Part shown: positions 21,735 through 24,203 of the stretch, in pieces | How the letters are laid out: every line of letters starts with the position of its first letter | How positions within the stretch are numbered: the first letter of the stretch is position 1 | Assembly: GCA_964397775.1 (NCBI GenBank) | Contig: CAYNKL010000059.1 | Location: forward strand, 1 to 24,203 | Source of the DNA: Allosediminivita sp964397775 | GTDB lineage: Bacteria; Pseudomonadota; Alphaproteobacteria; Rhodobacterales; Rhodobacteraceae | Reading direction: 5' to 3' | DNA: 24,203 bases | The notes under the pieces: generated by a model | Seen by the model: only the letters and a program-made list of their open reading frames with translations | Told to the model about the DNA's origin: nothing | Databases searched by the model: none | Program-made: the position numbers and the translations under genes

Positions 21735-23396
21735 TCAGTCCCAGTACCAGACCGCTGCGTGCGAGGACTCGGTGCGGGTGTTCGAGTTGGCCTCGAAGCC
21801 TTCCAGCCCTGCCTTGCGGCCAAAGACGTTGGTGTAGAGGTAGATCGGCAGGAAAGGCAGATCCTCGCGGATGATCTCCTGCACCTTCATGTAGATCTCC
21901 TTGCGCCGTTCCGTGTCGAAGGTCCGCGCGCCTTCCTCGAGCAGCTTGTCCACCTCGGGGTTGGAATACTGCGCGTTGTTGGAGCCGCTGCCGCTCTGGG
22001 CCGCGATGGCCTTGCTGTGGAAGCGGTTGGTCACGTCCGGATCGGCGCCGATCAGGTAGGTGATCCCGACCATGGCGGATTCGAATTCCGACTGGCCCCA
22101 GAAGTCACCCCACATCACCGCCGGCGGCAGGTTCTCGATCGTCATCTCGACACCGATCTGGGCGAAGGTCTGCTGGAGGAACTGCTGCGTCTGTTCCCGC
22201 AGGTGCGCGCCGGTGGTGGTCGAGTTGGAGAAGCTCAACCGCACACCGTCCTTTTCGCGGATGCCGTCGGACCCGGGTTTCCAACCGGCCTCATCCAGCA
22301 GGCTTGCGGCTTTCTCGAGATCGAACTCGTGCTTCGGAAGATCCGGATTGTAGTAGGCCGAGGTCGGCGGCATGAAGGTCTCGGTTTCGCCCGGGACGCC
22401 GAAGTACAGAAGGTCCACGATCGACTTGCGGTCCATCGCCAGGTACAGCGCCTCGCGCACGGCTTTATCCTGGAACTGCGGCAGTTCCATGTTGAGGTAG
22501 ATGGATTCCACCGTCCCGCGCGGCTCCAGCGTCACGACCCGGTCGGGAAGCGTCTTGGCCTCTTCGTAGTTGTCGGGCGTGATGTAGGCCTGACCGACAA
22601 GGTCGATCTCGCCGCTGCGGAACTGGGTGTAGAGCACCGTCATGTCGGGGATGTACTTGAACACCAGCTGTTCGATGTAGGGCCCGTCACCGTGATAGTC
22701 GGGGTTGGCCACGAGCTGGAGGTTGTCGCCCGCCTGACGCTGGCCCCACTTGAAGGCACCGGTGCCCACGGGAGCCTGGTTGAACGGCGCGTCGTTGGGA
22801 TCTTCGGCCGCGCCGAGGATATGCTCGGGCAGGATGAAGGTCTCGGTCAGGAAGGACATGTAGGGCGCGAAGGGTTCTTCCATGCGCCAGGTGATCTCGG
22901 TCGGCGAGACAACCTCGATATCGCGGACGAGATCGTGGCCGGTGGTGCGCCAGGCACGGAAGTCGGGATCGGTGATCAGTTCCAGCGTGAACTTGACGTC
23001 TTCGGCGGTGAAAGGCTCGCCGTCATGCCATTTCACATCGTCGCGCAGCTTGATCCGCCACTCGAGCCCGTCCTCCGAGAGACCGCCATTATCGATGGTC
23101 GGCACCTCGGACGCGAGGTTCGGAACGATCTCGCCCTCGGGGGTGATGCGGAACAGCGCGTCGAAAAGCGAGAATGCGACGCCGTCGTCGACTTCGATGT
23201 GCGGCATCAGCGGATTGAAGACGGTCGGCTCCTGCGAGAGACCCACCACGATGCGGCCGGTGGGCTCTGCGGGCTGCGCGTGCGCGGCCTTGCCAAGCAG
23301 GTTGGGCACGATCAGGCCCGCGGCACCGCCAACCGTCATCATCCGCAGTGTGTCGCGGCGCGTGAAGCCGGCTTTTGTCTTCTTGTCCTTGGTCAT
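21735..23396 (-). CDS. ABC transporter substrate-binding protein, SBP_bac_5 (peptide/opine) family, Tat signal
   Basis: This 553-residue periplasmic solute receptor delivers its ligand to the permeases encoded downstream. The N terminus carries a twin-arginine signal: TRRDTLRMM (R13-R14), a hydrophobic stretch to about residue 34, and a predicted cleavage after AHA (residue 40). It is thus probably exported folded by Tat. The mature part is a complete SBP_bac_5 domain, with typical blocks VVGLSQEPTVFNPL, WRIKLRDDVKWHDGEPFTAEDVKFTLEL and KAVREALYLAMDRKSIVDL, and a C-terminal IYMKVQEIIREDLPFLPIYLY. The family binds di- and oligopeptides, opines, nickel complexes, glutathione and sugars, so the ligand cannot be named. 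GGGGA precedes the ATG. Its order after an ATPase gene and before both permeases is compatible with one transporter operon. Confidence 0.92.
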   Translation of the reverse strand: MTKDKKTKAGFTRRDTLRMMTVGGAAGLIVPNLLGKAAHAQPAEPTGRIVVGLSQEPTVFNPLMPHIEVDDGVAFSLFDALFRITPEGEIVPNLASEVPTIDNGGLSEDGLEWRIKLRDDVKWHDGEPFTAEDVKFTLELITDPDFRAWRTTGHDLVRDIEVVSPTEITWRMEEPFAPYMSFLTETFILPEHILGAAEDPNDAPFNQAPVGTGAFKWGQRQAGDNLQLVANPDYHGDGPYIEQLVFKYIPDMTVLYTQFRSGEIDLVGQAYITPDNYEEAKTLPDRVVTLEPRGTVESIYLNMELPQFQDKAVREALYLAMDRKSIVDLLYFGVPGETETFMPPTSAYYNPDLPKHEFDLEKAASLLDEAGWKPGSDGIREKDGVRLSFSNSTTTGAHLREQTQQFLQQTFAQIGVEMTIENLPPAVMWGDFWGQSEFESAMVGITYLIGADPDVTNRFHSKAIAAQSGSGSNNAQYSNPEVDKLLEEGARTFDTERRKEIYMKVQEIIREDLPFLPIYLYTNVFGRKAGLEGFEANSNTRTESSHAAVWYWD

Positions 23397-23438
23397 GTCA
23401 TTTTCCCCTGTTGTGGACTTTGGTTTATGGTCTTGGCG

Positions 23439-24203
23439 TCAGCTTGCGGCTGTCGCTGTCGTCGCCTCGCCGAAGTGCTCCCCCGGGATCGCCGCCACCA
23501 GCTCGCGCGTGTAGTCGGCTTCGGGATTGAAGAAGATCTGGGCGGGGCGGCCGAATTCGACGATCCGGCCCTTCTGCATCACCGCGATCTCGTCGCAGAT
23601 CTGGCTGGCGACGCGCAGATCGTGGGTGATGAAGATCATCGCGACGCCTGTCTCACGCTGGATCCGGTCGAGCAGTTCGAGGATCTGAGCCTGGATCGAG
23701 ACGTCGAGCGCGGACACGGCCTCGTCCGCGATCAGCAGTTCGGGCTTGAACATCAGCGCCCGGGCGACACCGACGCGCTGTCGCTGCCCGCCCGAGAATT
23801 CGTGCGGATAGCGCTCGAACGCACCATCATCGAGCCCGACAAGGCGCAGCAGCTCCTTGGCTTCCTTCCGGGCCTGCTTGGCCGGCATCCCGTGGGCCAT
23901 GGGGCCGACGGTGAGGATCGTGCCGATGGTCATGCGCGGGTTCAGCGAGGCAAAGGGATCCTGGAAGATCATCTGGATCTTGGGGCGAAGCGCCCGGAAG
24001 TCGTTTTCGGACAGCGTTGCCACATCGCGTCCGCCGAACAGGATGTGCCCGGAATCGGCCTCCATCAGCCGGATCAGCAGACGTCCCAGCGACGACTTGC
24101 CCGAACCGCTTTCGCCCACGACCCCGAGCGTATGGCCGGGCCGCACCTCGAAGGACACGTTCTGGACCGCGTGCACGATCCTCTGGGTGCCGAAAAGCGC
24201 ACT
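23439..24203 (-). CDS. ABC transporter ATP-binding protein, DppF/OppF type (5' end outside window)
   Basis: 254 codons are visible. The frame is open to the right edge and the residues before the first possible start (SALFGTQRI) fit the family, so the gene begins outside the window; a GTG at 24176 is probably internal. It carries Walker A GESGSGKSS, Q-loop MIFQDPFASLNPRMTIG, ABC signature FSGGQRQRVGVARAL, Walker B LLIADEAVSALD and switch His in FITHDL. The end, YTRELVAAIPGE, is the oligopeptide_HPY type found in Dpp/Opp ATPases. It may be the second ATPase of a pair, or the C-terminal half of a fused double ATPase, since only one is visible. It powers uptake through the two permeases. It ends 42 bases before the binding-protein start. 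Confidence 0.92.
   Translation of the reverse strand, partial: SALFGTQRIVHAVQNVSFEVRPGHTLGVVGESGSGKSSLGRLLIRLMEADSGHILFGGRDVATLSENDFRALRPKIQMIFQDPFASLNPRMTIGTILTVGPMAHGMPAKQARKEAKELLRLVGLDDGAFERYPHEFSGGQRQRVGVARALMFKPELLIADEAVSALDVSIQAQILELLDRIQRETGVAMIFITHDLRVASQICDEIAVMQKGRIVEFGRPAQIFFNPEADYTRELVAAIPGEHFGEATTATAAS

Noticed and set aside
19930..21837. Long plus-strand open frame (635 codons) over the permease genes
   Set aside because: It has Asp/His/Arg/Gln-rich low-complexity sequence, the expected complement of hydrophobic membrane-protein codons.

Overview
The window is GC-rich DNA with tightly packed, often translationally coupled genes, a DUF983 zinc-ribbon protein, MocR- and Lrp-type regulators and a large set of amine/amino-acid catabolic enzymes. 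This looks like an alphaproteobacterium, most likely Rhodobacterales (roseobacter-like). That placement is inferred from gene content and protein style; there is no rRNA or marker gene here. I see no tRNA, rRNA, CRISPR, insertion sequence, integrase or phage gene. 22 protein genes are called, two of them cut by the window edges.

Layout. (1) 1-1777: the start of a DUF983 gene (minus) diverges from a MocR-type PLP-dependent regulator (plus). (2) 1881-6374: a three-gene minus operon, DAO-family flavoenzyme > tartrate/D-malate-type decarboxylating dehydrogenase > succinate-semialdehyde dehydrogenase (gabD), diverges from an Lrp/AsnC regulator. (3) 6381-10771: a minus group, ArgE-type deacetylase > GNAT > class III transaminase > GhrA-type hydroxyacid reductase. 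(4) 10972-12930: a plus pair, HAD type II hydrolase > PuuB-like flavoenzyme. (5) 12949-24203: a long minus operon that enters from the right edge: peptide-type ABC transporter (ATPase > Tat-exported binding protein > two permeases) > PuuB-like flavoenzyme > ornithine-cyclodeaminase family > threonine-dehydratase family > APH-fold kinase > class III 'aminotransferase' of the phospholyase type, and after a 205-base gap a second GNAT.

Together the genes form a catabolic island for amines or modified amino acids. Solutes enter through the ABC system. Amino groups are removed by three different DAO-fold flavoenzymes, two class III PLP enzymes and a dehydratase. The carbon leaves as semialdehydes and hydroxy/keto acids, handled by GabD, the TtuC-like enzyme and the GhrA-like enzyme. 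The most interesting part is the kinase/class III enzyme pair at 14027-16475. It resembles the animal hydroxylysine kinase (HYKK) plus 5-phosphohydroxylysine/phosphoethanolamine phospholyase (PHYKPL/ETNPPL) pair, and sits in one operon with a dedicated importer, a dehydratase and an OCD-family enzyme. This suggests an undescribed route for a hydroxylated amino acid or amino alcohol. The substrate cannot be read from sequence alone.

Non-coding stretches are all shorter than about 210 bases. The informative ones hold a sigma70-like promoter (274-301), dyads in two divergent regulatory regions, a tandem direct repeat before the second GNAT, a hairpin between two convergent genes and a strong hairpin right after the binding-protein gene.
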